DNA from: Allobogoriella alba | GTDB taxonomy: Bacteria > Actinomycetota > Actinomycetes > Actinomycetales > Actinomycetaceae | Direction of reading: 5' to 3' | Assembly: GCF_042665525.1 (NCBI RefSeq) | Contig: NZ_JBHTCQ010000002.1 | Coordinates: forward strand, 434,001 to 498,000 | Length of the DNA: 64,000 nt | Shown: one piece after another, positions 52,224 to 60,251 of the stretch | Numbering within the stretch: position 1 is the stretch's first letter | Layout: each line of letters opens with the position of its first letter | Made by a program: the position numbers and the translations under genes | The notes under the pieces: model-generated | Databases searched by the model: none | Seen by the model: the letters and a program-made list of their open reading frames with translations, nothing else | What the model was told of the DNA's origin: nothing

Positions 52224-53789
52224 GTGGACGACCGAACGGCGTCGGCTGCCGTCCCGCGCCTACGCATGGAGGGGATCGTCAAGCGTTTCGGCGGTGTGCA
52301 GGCGCTCGCCGGGGCGGACCTGACCGTCGGCCGGGGCGAGGTCCTGGCACTCCTCGGCGAGAACGGCGCCGGGAAGTCCACGCTGATGAACGTGCTGTCC
52401 GGGGTCGTGACGCCGGACAGCGGCACGGTGGAGGTCGACGGCGAGGTCCGCCGCTTCCACGGCCCCGGTGACGCTCAGCGCGCGGGCGTCGCCATGATCC
52501 ACCAGGAGCTCGACCTGGTCCCGCAGGGGTCGGTGGCATCGAACCTGTTCCTGGGGGACGAGCCCCGCACCGCGTTGGGCGTGGTGAGTCGATCGGCCAT
52601 GCGTACGCAGGCCACCGAGCTGCTCTCCGACCTCGGCATCGACATCGACCCGGACGTGCAGGTCCAGGAGCTCCGGGTCGGCGAGCAGCAGATGGTGGCG
52701 ATCGCGAAGGCGCTCCGGCTGGACGCCCGCATCCTCGTCATGGACGAGCCGACCTCCGCGCTCACCGAGTCCGAGGTGCGGACCCTGTTCGCGCTGCTGC
52801 CGGCCCTGCGCCGGCAGGGCATGGCCACCATCTACATCTCGCACCGGCTGGACGAGATCACGGAGGTCGCCGACCGCGCCACCATCCTGCGTGACGGTCG
52901 CACGGTCGGCACCGTCTCGCTCGGCCGCGCCACCGACCCGTCCGAGGTCATCCGGCTGATGATCGGCCGGGCCGTCGAAGAGGTCTTCCCGGAGCGGCCG
53001 CCGCCCGGCGAGGACGTGCGCCTCGCGGTGACCGGACTGTCCGTGCCGCGGCACCCACTCTCCGGTCGGCGCGAGCCCGCCGGGATCGACCTGACCGTGC
53101 GCCGAGGAGAGATCCTCGGCCTCGCCGGTCTCCTGGGCTCCGGGCGCACCGAGCTGCTGGAGGCGCTGTACGGCCTCGCGGGAGAACGGGCCACCGGCAG
53201 CGTCGAGATCGACGGCGAACGGGTCCGGATCACCGCACCGTCGGTGGCGCTGCGGCTCGGGATCGGCTTCGTGCCCGAGGACCGCCGCGCCGCCGGGCTC
53301 GTGATGCAGCAGCCCGTCGGCGCGAACATCCTGCTCAGCGTGCTGCGCCGGCTCTCCCGGCGAGGGCTGCGCAACCGCCGGGCGGAGCGTGCCCGCGTCC
53401 GGGAGTCCGTGGACCGGCTGCGCATCAAGACCCGTTCGGCGGACGCGATCGTCGCGACGCTCTCCGGCGGGAACCAGCAGAAGGTCGTCTTCGCGCGCAA
53501 CCTCCTGCGCGACCCACGCATCCTGCTGCTCGACGAGCCCACCCGCGGCGTCGACATCGGCGCCAAGTCCGAGATCTACCACCTGCTCGCGCGGCTCGCC
53601 GCCGACGGTCTCAGCGTCGTCGTCGCCTCCTCCGAGGTGGGCGAGCTCGTCGGGCTCTGCGACCGCATCGCGGTGCTCCGCGGCGGCCGCGTCGTGGACG
53701 TCGTCGACCGGGCGGACGCGGACGAGGAGTCGATCCTCGCGGCGGCGGCCCTGCCCCGCGGTCTGGAGAGCCCCGAGGAGGTCGCATGA
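52224..53789 (+). CDS. CUT2 (ribose-type) ABC transporter ATP-binding protein
   Basis: A 521-residue protein with two fused ATPase domains, as in RbsA/AraG/MglA. Domain 1: Walker A GENGAGKST (45-53), signature VGEQQMVAIAKAL, Walker B ILVMDEPTSALT. Domain 2 has a degenerate Walker A (LLGSGRTELL), signature LSGGNQQKVVFARN and ILLLDEPTRGVDIGAKSEIY, the usual asymmetry. GTG 52224 follows GGGGGAGGGA. It powers uptake of a monosaccharide through the permease encoded four bases into its end. First gene of an operon that also encodes a GH172 enzyme. Confidence 0.94.
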   Translation: MDDRTASAAVPRLRMEGIVKRFGGVQALAGADLTVGRGEVLALLGENGAGKSTLMNVLSGVVTPDSGTVEVDGEVRRFHGPGDAQRAGVAMIHQELDLVPQGSVASNLFLGDEPRTALGVVSRSAMRTQATELLSDLGIDIDPDVQVQELRVGEQQMVAIAKALRLDARILVMDEPTSALTESEVRTLFALLPALRRQGMATIYISHRLDEITEVADRATILRDGRTVGTVSLGRATDPSEVIRLMIGRAVEEVFPERPPPGEDVRLAVTGLSVPRHPLSGRREPAGIDLTVRRGEILGLAGLLGSGRTELLEALYGLAGERATGSVEIDGERVRITAPSVALRLGIGFVPEDRRAAGLVMQQPVGANILLSVLRRLSRRGLRNRRAERARVRESVDRLRIKTRSADAIVATLSGGNQQKVVFARNLLRDPRILLLDEPTRGVDIGAKSEIYHLLARLAADGLSVVVASSEVGELVGLCDRIAVLRGGRVVDVVDRADADEESILAAAALPRGLESPEEVA

Positions 53790-54811
53790 GCGAAGCAGGC
53801 ACGGGCGCCGCCGTCGAGCAGAAGCGCCGGTTCGTCATCCCGGCGAAGGTCTTCGCCGTCCAGAGCTACCTTGCCCTGGTCCTGGTGCTCGTGGCCGCCG
53901 TCATCTTCTCGCCGCGCCGGGGCGGGGAGGTCGTCTTCCTCGCGCCGGAGAACCTCCTCAACATCATCCGCGCGACCTCGGAGATCGGCATCATCGCGAT
54001 CGGGATGACCTTCGTCATCCTGGTCGGCGGCATCGACCTCTCGGTGGGCGCCGTCCTCGGACTCGCGGCCACGGGCTCCGCGAGCCTGCTCATGGTCAAC
54101 GGCATGGGCGTGGTCCCGACCGTCCTGATCATCCTGCTCCTGGGCCTGGTCTTCGGCGCCACCCAGGGCCTCATCACGGCGACCTTCGGGATACAGGCGT
54201 TCATCGTCACGCTCGCGGGCCTGCAGATCGCCCGCGGGCTCGCCCGGATCTGGTCCGGCGGACAGGGGATCCCGATCGCCTACGGCGACGGCCCGGGCAC
54301 CGCGCCGGACACCTTCGCCCTGCTCAACTCCCGGACGTTCAACGGCACCGTCCCGATCCCGGCGCTGATCTTCCTGGCCGTCAGCGTCATCGCGATCCTG
54401 CTCGTCCGGCACACCGTGTTCGCCTCCCACGTCTACGCGGTCGGCGGCAACGAGCGGGCCGCCCGGCTGTCCGGGGTCAACACCACCCGCATCAAGGTCG
54501 CGGTCTTCGCCATCGCCGGGCTCCTGTCCGCGCTCGCCGGGATCATCCACGCCGGTCAGCTCAACCAGGGCAGCCCCAACGACGGGATGGGGTACGAGCT
54601 CGACGCGATCGCCGCCGTCGTCATCGGGGGGACCAGCCTCATGGGCGGGATCGGCACGATCCCGGGGACCATCGCCGGCGCGGTGCTCCTCGGTGTCCTG
54701 AACAACATCCTCGCGCTGAACAACATCGACTCGAACGTCCAGCTCCTCATCAAGGGCGTGATCATCGTCGTCGCCGCCGGAGTCCAGGCGTTCCGCCCCG
54801 GGCAGAAGTGA
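53786..54811 (+). CDS. CUT2 (ribose-type) ABC transporter permease
   Basis: A 341-residue permease with 8-10 membrane segments. IGIIAIGMTFVILVGGIDLS and VGAVLGLAA are the RbsC/AraH signature, and FASHVYAVGGNERAARLSGV is the cytoplasmic coupling loop. The C-terminus is GVIIVVAAGVQAFRPGQK. ATG 53786 overlaps the ATPase stop. It functions as a homodimer in CUT2 systems, consistent with only one permease gene here. Confidence 0.94.
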   Translation: MSEAGTGAAVEQKRRFVIPAKVFAVQSYLALVLVLVAAVIFSPRRGGEVVFLAPENLLNIIRATSEIGIIAIGMTFVILVGGIDLSVGAVLGLAATGSASLLMVNGMGVVPTVLIILLLGLVFGATQGLITATFGIQAFIVTLAGLQIARGLARIWSGGQGIPIAYGDGPGTAPDTFALLNSRTFNGTVPIPALIFLAVSVIAILLVRHTVFASHVYAVGGNERAARLSGVNTTRIKVAVFAIAGLLSALAGIIHAGQLNQGSPNDGMGYELDAIAAVVIGGTSLMGGIGTIPGTIAGAVLLGVLNNILALNNIDSNVQLLIKGVIIVVAAGVQAFRPGQK

Positions 54812-54837
54812 CCCGGGCACGACCAGAAAGGCACACC

Positions 54838-55869
54838 ATGCGCACACCAGCCCTGCGACCCCGGCGGGTGGCGGCTCTCGGGCTCCTCGCCGCCACCACC
54901 GTGGGCCTCGCGGCCTGCGGCACCGAGAGCGACGCCCCGGGCGTCGGTGACAACACCGGCGGCGGTGGGTCCCCGGCGGAGTGCGAGGGCCAGGACGGGG
55001 AGTACCTCATCGGGATGAGCCAGGCGAACGTCGCGGAGCCGTACCGGCAGCAGATGGACGACGACATCCGGGCCGCCGCCGAGGAGGTGCCGCAGTTCGA
55101 GGTCGTCTTCGCCGACGCCGCCCAGGACAACGCCAAGCAGGTCAGCGACGTCGAGAACTTCCTCGCCCAGGGGATCGACCTGCTCATCATCAGCCCGAAC
55201 GAGGCCGCCCCGCTGACCGCCGTCGTGGAGCGGGCCTACGGCGAGGGCATCCCGGTCATCGTCCTGGACCGCAAGATCGAGGGCGACTCCTACACGCAGT
55301 TCATCGGGGCGGACAACTTCGAGATCGGCCGCGCGGCGGGGGAGTACGTCGCCACCGAGCTGCTGCCCGACGGCGGGAACGTCGTCGAGATCAAGGGCCT
55401 GCCCGGCTCCACGCCCGCGCAGGAACGCTCCGAGGGCTTCGCGGAGGGCATCTCTTCCGTCCCCGAGATCGAGGTGGTCGCCGACGGCGTCGGCGACTGG
55501 CTGCGGGAGCTGGGCCAGAGCCAGGCGGAGGCCATCTACCAGGCCAACCCGGAGATCGACGTCGTCTACGCCCACAACGACCCCATGGCGGAGGGTGCGT
55601 ACCTCGCCGCCCAGTCGGCCGGGCGCGCCGAGGAGATGGAGTTCATCGGCATCGACGCACTGCCCATCCCCTCCGGCGGGATCCGCGCCGTGGAGGAGGG
55701 TCGGCTGTCCGCGACCTTCGTGTATCCGACAGGCGGGCGCGAGGCGGTCGAGACCGCCCAGCAGATCCTTCTCGAGTGCACCGAGGTCGAGCAGGAGCAG
55801 GTCCTCCAGACGCAGCTGGTGACCGAGGAGAACGCATCCGAGCTGTACACCGAGCTGGGAGGTCAGTGA
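54838..55869 (+). CDS. CUT2 ABC transporter monosaccharide-binding lipoprotein
   Basis: A 343-residue periplasmic-binding-protein type 1 (RbsB-like) with lipobox VGLAAC (Cys27). Motifs: YLIGMSQANVAEPYRQQMDD, FLAQGIDLLIISPNEAAPLT, GIPVIVLDRKIEG, YAHNDPMAEGAYLAA and PSGGIRAVEEGRLSATFVYP. The ligand is a monosaccharide, probably a furanose or pentose as in related proteins, and plausibly D-arabinose given the neighbours. ATG 54838 has AGAAAGG upstream. Its stop overlaps the GH172 start by one base. Confidence 0.93.
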   Translation: MRTPALRPRRVAALGLLAATTVGLAACGTESDAPGVGDNTGGGGSPAECEGQDGEYLIGMSQANVAEPYRQQMDDDIRAAAEEVPQFEVVFADAAQDNAKQVSDVENFLAQGIDLLIISPNEAAPLTAVVERAYGEGIPVIVLDRKIEGDSYTQFIGADNFEIGRAAGEYVATELLPDGGNVVEIKGLPGSTPAQERSEGFAEGISSVPEIEVVADGVGDWLRELGQSQAEAIYQANPEIDVVYAHNDPMAEGAYLAAQSAGRAEEMEFIGIDALPIPSGGIRAVEEGRLSATFVYPTGGREAVETAQQILLECTEVEQEQVLQTQLVTEENASELYTELGGQ

Positions 55870-58358
55870 TGAGACGTCGAGCCGCCGCACTTGTTCCGGC
55901 CGTGGCGCTGGTGGCCGCGGGGCTGTCCGGGTTGGACGGGCTGTCCGCGGCAGGCGCCGCCCACGCCGTGCCCGCGCCCGACGTCGGCCCGGTGGGCTGG
56001 GAGACCTATCGCCAGCTGGACCGGCTCCCGGAGCTGACCACGGGCGTCCAGACCCGCCAGTTCTCCAGCTTCGACCGCACCGGTGGCAACAACGACGGGT
56101 TCGAGGGCACGTACTCCTGCCTGCGCGAGACGGCCTCCGGCTGCGTCCTCGCAGAGGACACCGGCGCCGGCGAGGTGCAGTCCATCTGGTTCACCCGCGA
56201 CGGCGGTGACGTCACCGCCACCGGCAACATCGTCATCGAGCTCGACGGCGAGACGGTCCTGGACGCCTCGCTGCAGGACGTCGTCGACGGCGAGGTCGGC
56301 GGGCCGTTCGTGCACCCCTTCGTGGCCAACGCCGACCAGTCCTCCGGCGGCGTCTACCTCCGCGTGCCCATGCCGTACCGGGAGTCGATGCGGATCTCGA
56401 CCACGCAGAACCCGTACTTCTACCACGTCTCCCACCGGAGCTTCCCGACGGCGCAGGGCATCGAGACCTTCGACCCGCAGGAGGTCCCCACCGACGTGCT
56501 GGCAGCCGCCCGGTCCTGGGGCGAGGAGGATCCCAAGCCCGCCGCCGCCCGTCCCCGCACGTCCGACACCGAGCTCCGGCTCGCGCCGGGGGAGCGGGTC
56601 CGCCTCCTCGACGCACACGGTCCCGGCGTCGTCGACGAGCTGCGCCTGCGGCTGCCGGAGGTCATCGGGTCCCCGACGGGTGAGACCGTGACCGACGACG
56701 GTCGTGCGTTCACCGGCTCCTCGACCTTCACCGTCGCCGTCGACCCCGACAACGAGGGCGTGCGGCTGACGCGCCGGTTCGACACCATCTCCACCGACCA
56801 GCGCGCCACGGTCTGGGTGGACGGCGAGCAGGTCGGCACCTGGGAGCCGGTCGGGCCTGCGCTCGGCTGGGTCACCCAGACCGTCGACCTGCCTGCCTCC
56901 GTCACCGCGGGCAAGGACGAGATCACGATCCGCAACGAGTTCGTCTCCGCGGGGATCGACTACTCGGAGTTCCGCTACTGGGTGGACTCCGTCGTCGGTG
57001 GTGCGGAGGTCCGTACCGACGAGGTCGACGTCGGCCCCTCGCAGGAGGCACGCGCCAGCGAGGCCGCGCACGACTACCAGATCGTCGACCAGACTTGGCA
57101 GGGCGAGCAGACCTACCAGCTCCCGCCCGACCGGACCGACGAGGAGGAGGTGGTCCGCTCCGACGAGCTGCTCCGGGGCCTGCGGCTGCGGATGACCTTC
57201 GACGGCGCACGGACCGTCGACGCGCCGGTCGGGGAGTTCTTCGGCTCCGGCCTCGGCGAGGCGGAGGTGCACGCCCTGATGTACGCGATGGAGACCGCGC
57301 CGGACGGCTCATACTACTCGTGGTGGCCGATGCCGTTCCTGCGCGGCGCCCGCGTCGAGCTGGTCAACACCTCGGACCACACCCTGCGCTCCGGTGACGC
57401 GTCGGTCACGTTCGACCGCGACCGGGGCCGCGCGGCGGGGCTGGCCGACCGCGGTCAGGGCTACTTCCAGGCCACCTCCCGCGCGGGAGACACCGTCGAC
57501 GGCGAGGACTGGGTCTTCCTCGACGTGGCCGGCGCCGGCAAGTTCGTCGGCGTCAACCACACCATGGAGGGGCACATCACCAGCGGCAACGTCCGCAACT
57601 ACCTCGAGGGCGACGAGCGCGTCTACGTCGACGGCTCCCGCACCCCGCAGATCCACGGCACCGGCTCCGAGGACTTCTACCAGGGCGGCTGGTACTTCAA
57701 CCGCCAGCAGTTCTCCAACCCGATGAACGGGGCGCCGGAGATGGAGACCGGGTCATTCGGCTGCACGTACCAGTGCGACGCGGCCTACCGGCTCATGATC
57801 GGGGACGCGGTCGCGTTCGGCTCCGGCCTCCGATTCGGCATCGAGCACGGCCCGGAGGCGAACGAGCCCGGCCACTACGGGTCCACCGCCTTCTGGTACG
57901 GGCACCGGGAGCGTCCGGCGCTGCGGGTCACCGACACCCTCGACGTCGGGTCTGCGGAATCGGAGGCCGACCACGGGTACGTCTCCGACGGCGAGGTCGC
58001 CACCCTGACCTCGACCTACGAGGGCGACCACGACGACGTGCAGGTCACCGACACGGTCGAGCGCACCACGGGACCCGTGTCGTTCACGCTCGCCGTAGAC
58101 CCGCGGAACGACGGCGTCACCCTGCGTCGCACGTCCGACCAGGTCCGGGCGGGCCAGGCCGTGCGGGTCACGGTCGACGGCCGGGACGCGGGCGTGTGGC
58201 GCCAGCCCCTGGCCAACGAGACCCACCGGTGGCTCGAGGACACCTTCGAGCTCCCGGCGTCCCTGACCCACGGCCGCCGGGCCCTCGACGTCGAGCTCGT
58301 GCCCCTGGAGGACGGCGCCTGGTCGGCGGCCCGCTACGAGGCGCTCAGCGCGGGCTGA
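55869..58358 (+). CDS. Secreted GH172-family (DUF2961) hydrolase with duplicated domains
   Basis: An 829-residue exported enzyme with a Sec signal ending near AAGAAHA (about 33). A first DUF2961-like jelly roll (about 40-200; QSIWFTRDGGD, VYLRVPMPYRESM) is followed by a beta-sandwich accessory domain (about 283-360). A second jelly roll (about 430-690; APVGEFFGSGLGEAEVH, SWWPMPFLRGARVELVN) and a second accessory domain (about 735-825, FTLAVDPRNDGVTLRR, similar to the first) follow. Likely catalytic Glu580 (YLEGDERVYVDG) and Glu601 (HGTGSEDFYQGG) are 21 residues apart. GH172 contains alpha-D-arabinofuranosidases and alpha-D-fructofuranosidases. Being last in the CUT2 operon (TGATG coupling), it probably frees the monosaccharide that is imported. 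Confidence 0.85.
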   Translation: MRRRAAALVPAVALVAAGLSGLDGLSAAGAAHAVPAPDVGPVGWETYRQLDRLPELTTGVQTRQFSSFDRTGGNNDGFEGTYSCLRETASGCVLAEDTGAGEVQSIWFTRDGGDVTATGNIVIELDGETVLDASLQDVVDGEVGGPFVHPFVANADQSSGGVYLRVPMPYRESMRISTTQNPYFYHVSHRSFPTAQGIETFDPQEVPTDVLAAARSWGEEDPKPAAARPRTSDTELRLAPGERVRLLDAHGPGVVDELRLRLPEVIGSPTGETVTDDGRAFTGSSTFTVAVDPDNEGVRLTRRFDTISTDQRATVWVDGEQVGTWEPVGPALGWVTQTVDLPASVTAGKDEITIRNEFVSAGIDYSEFRYWVDSVVGGAEVRTDEVDVGPSQEARASEAAHDYQIVDQTWQGEQTYQLPPDRTDEEEVVRSDELLRGLRLRMTFDGARTVDAPVGEFFGSGLGEAEVHALMYAMETAPDGSYYSWWPMPFLRGARVELVNTSDHTLRSGDASVTFDRDRGRAAGLADRGQGYFQATSRAGDTVDGEDWVFLDVAGAGKFVGVNHTMEGHITSGNVRNYLEGDERVYVDGSRTPQIHGTGSEDFYQGGWYFNRQQFSNPMNGAPEMETGSFGCTYQCDAAYRLMIGDAVAFGSGLRFGIEHGPEANEPGHYGSTAFWYGHRERPALRVTDTLDVGSAESEADHGYVSDGEVATLTSTYEGDHDDVQVTDTVERTTGPVSFTLAVDPRNDGVTLRRTSDQVRAGQAVRVTVDGRDAGVWRQPLANETHRWLEDTFELPASLTHGRRALDVELVPLEDGAWSAARYEALSAG

Positions 58359-58362
58359 CGCC

Positions 58363-58396
58363 GACCGCGCCGGGCGCGCTGACGCCCGGCGCGGTC
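58363..58396. terminator. Hairpin between convergent GH172 and isomerase genes
   Basis: A perfect 14-bp GC stem (GACCGCGCCGGGCG at 58363-58376, CGCCCGGCGCGGTC at 58383-58396) with loop CGCTGA. It starts five bases after the GH172 stop. The minus-strand isomerase ends at 58452, so it can serve both strands. Confidence 0.75.
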
Positions 58397-58425
58397 GACG
58401 CCCGGCGCGGTCGACGCCCGGTACC
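58381..58425. repeat. 16-base tandem repeat downstream of GH172
   Basis: GACGCCCGGCGCGGTC repeated at 58381-58396 and 58397-58412, then a partial third unit (58413-58425). The right arm of the terminator is the first unit, so the repeat may give alternative hairpins. Confidence 0.85.
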
Positions 58426-58451
58426 GGGGCGTCGGTGGCGAGTGAGCCCGC

Positions 58452-60098
58452 TCAGATCGCGACGTCGCCGCAGAGGTGCACCTGCACCCCGAGCGCGTCG
58501 AACATGGCGACCTTGGCGAGCAGGGCCTTGTCCGCCGTGGCGGCGTCGGGCGCGTAGGCGACCTGGGCGTGGTTGGCCTGATGGCGGGCCATGAACTGGT
58601 CCCGCGTCACGCCGTGCAGCACCACGTGCGCGATCGGCCACTCGGGGTTGGTGGACTCCTTGCGCCGACGCGTCTCCTCCTCGGGGAGCTCGACCACGCT
58701 GGCGCGGCCGATGTCCACGTGCAGCCCGCCGTCGGCGATGAACACGCGGGACCAGACGATCTCGCCCGGCTTGGAGACGCCGTTGATGGTGGCGCCGCCG
58801 GCCGGGAAGAACACCGTGCCCTGCCGCCAGCCCTCCGCGCCGGCGTACCCACCGGTCAGGTGCGAGGCCGGCACGGAGCCGGAGATCTCGTAGACCCAGA
58901 CGAACCGGCCGTCGTAGTCCTCGCCCCAGCGCACGTCGTGCAGCGTGGTGGCCGGGTCCAGGCCCATCGCGGTCCAGATGCGGTTCGTGACCAGCGCGTC
59001 GACGGCCACGCCCTCGTCGACCTCGTTGAAGTGGGGGAGCGGGGCGCCGTCGTAGAGCACCCGGGAGCCGTCGCGGCTCGTCACCGGCGGCCGGGAGACG
59101 TTGTTCAGCAGGCCCTCCGGCAGGTCGGAGGCGGGGCAGACGTTCTTCAGGCCCTGCTGGTACTGGATGCCGACGGCGTCCAGGCCGAAGTCGTCGGACA
59201 GGCGCAGGGCGGAGATGTACATCTTGTACTGCCAGCGCAGCTGGTCCTCGGTCAGCTCGGTGGCCGGGTCCGACCCGAGCCGGAAGGTCATGCCCGCCTC
59301 GCGCAGCCACGCCCCGACCGCGTCCGCCTCCTCGTCCGGCACGGTCTGCATCTGAGCCCAGAGCTCGGACTGGGAGAGCCGCTCCTTGTAGATGCCCAGG
59401 GGGTTGAGCATCTCGTCGTCGATGATCGCGTTGTACATGCCCATGCAGCCCTCGTCGAAGACGCCGATGATCGCCTTCTCCGTGCGCAGCTGCTCGGCCA
59501 GCGCGACCCCGAGCTCGGTCTCCGCGTTCTGGGGCAGCGCGGGCAGGTCGCGCACGTGCGAGGTGTCGTGCGTGACGCTGCCGGTCTCCAGCCAGGTGGC
59601 GAGGTGGCTGCGGAACCACTCGTCGGTGCCGTCGACCGTCCACAGCGTGGAGTACTGCACGCCCGCCTTGGTCAGCGACGCGTTGAGGTTCAGCAGCCCG
59701 ACCAGGCCCGGCCAGTCCGGCGCGAAGTTCGCGACGGTGAGGATCGGGCCGCGGTGCGTGCGCAGGCCCGCCAGCACGTGGTGCGAGTACTGCCAGTTCG
59801 CGATCGCGACGATCAGCGGCGCGTCCGACGGGACGTTCTTGAAGACCTCGAGGCCCATCCGCTGGCTGCTGACGAACCCGTGCTCGGCCGGCTCGAAGGC
59901 CCGCACGACGTCCTTGCCGGCGGCCCGGACCTGCTCCGTGACGAGCCGTTCGAGCTCGGCCTGCAGCGGCCAGGCGGCGAGGTTGGCGGGCTCGCGCGAG
60001 TCGCCGCTCGTCGTCAGATAGACGGTCCCGGCAGGGGTGCTCTTGGGGGCTGCCGTGCTCGGCAGGCGGTACGGGCTGAGATCCGTGGACGAAGACAT
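58452..60098 (-). CDS. L-fucose/D-arabinose isomerase-family protein
   Basis: A 548-residue cytoplasmic protein of the FucI/AraA isomerase superfamily. Visible motifs are VIAIANWQYSHHVLAGL-like strands, VFDEGCMGMYNAIIDD (Asp215, Glu216), GIQYQQGLKNVCPASDLPEG and a C-terminal MARHQANHAQVAYAPD with the family His. These enzymes interconvert aldose and ketose with a divalent metal; L-fucose isomerases also accept D-arabinose, giving D-ribulose. It is alone on the minus strand, flanked by GH172 and DUF4185 genes, with the shared operator 16 bases before ATG 60098. Exact sugar specificity is inferred from context. Confidence 0.8.
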   Translation of the reverse strand: MSSSTDLSPYRLPSTAAPKSTPAGTVYLTTSGDSREPANLAAWPLQAELERLVTEQVRAAGKDVVRAFEPAEHGFVSSQRMGLEVFKNVPSDAPLIVAIANWQYSHHVLAGLRTHRGPILTVANFAPDWPGLVGLLNLNASLTKAGVQYSTLWTVDGTDEWFRSHLATWLETGSVTHDTSHVRDLPALPQNAETELGVALAEQLRTEKAIIGVFDEGCMGMYNAIIDDEMLNPLGIYKERLSQSELWAQMQTVPDEEADAVGAWLREAGMTFRLGSDPATELTEDQLRWQYKMYISALRLSDDFGLDAVGIQYQQGLKNVCPASDLPEGLLNNVSRPPVTSRDGSRVLYDGAPLPHFNEVDEGVAVDALVTNRIWTAMGLDPATTLHDVRWGEDYDGRFVWVYEISGSVPASHLTGGYAGAEGWRQGTVFFPAGGATINGVSKPGEIVWSRVFIADGGLHVDIGRASVVELPEEETRRRKESTNPEWPIAHVVLHGVTRDQFMARHQANHAQVAYAPDAATADKALLAKVAMFDALGVQVHLCGDVAI

Positions 60099-60113
60099 GC
60101 GGCGATGGAATCA

Positions 60114-60125
60114 GAAAACGATTAC
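60114..60125. promoter_or_regulatory. LacI-type operator, copy 2 of 3
   Basis: GAAAACGATTAC, one base different from the reverse complement of the site at 52095. It lies in the divergent region between the isomerase (start 60098) and the DUF4185 gene (start 60252), so one regulator could control both. Confidence 0.65.
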
Positions 60126-60136
60126 TCTCACAAGTA

Positions 60137-60161
60137 CCTCGGCACTCGATGCGTGCCGAGG
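60137..60161. repeat. Hairpin in the divergent region
   Basis: A 9-bp inverted repeat CCTCGGCAC / GTGCCGAGG with a 7-base loop. It lies just beyond the operator and could separate the two divergent promoters or fold in the leader of the plus-strand mRNA. Confidence 0.55.
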
Positions 60162-60180
60162 GCCGCACCAGCACCAGCAC

Positions 60181-60229
60181 CCGCGCCCGACCCGGGCCGG
60201 CACCCGTGCCGCGCCCGACCCGGGCCGGC
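60181..60229 (+). repeat. 21-base direct repeat in the leader of the DUF4185 gene
   Basis: A perfect 21-base repeat (60181-60201 and 60209-60229, beginning CCGCGCCCGACC) separated by seven bases. Each copy contains the palindrome CCCGGG and can pair with itself. It is preceded by a short CACCAG tract. No coding frame is evident. Confidence 0.85.
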
Positions 60230-60251
60230 CCGGCACCACCCGCGAGGAGAC

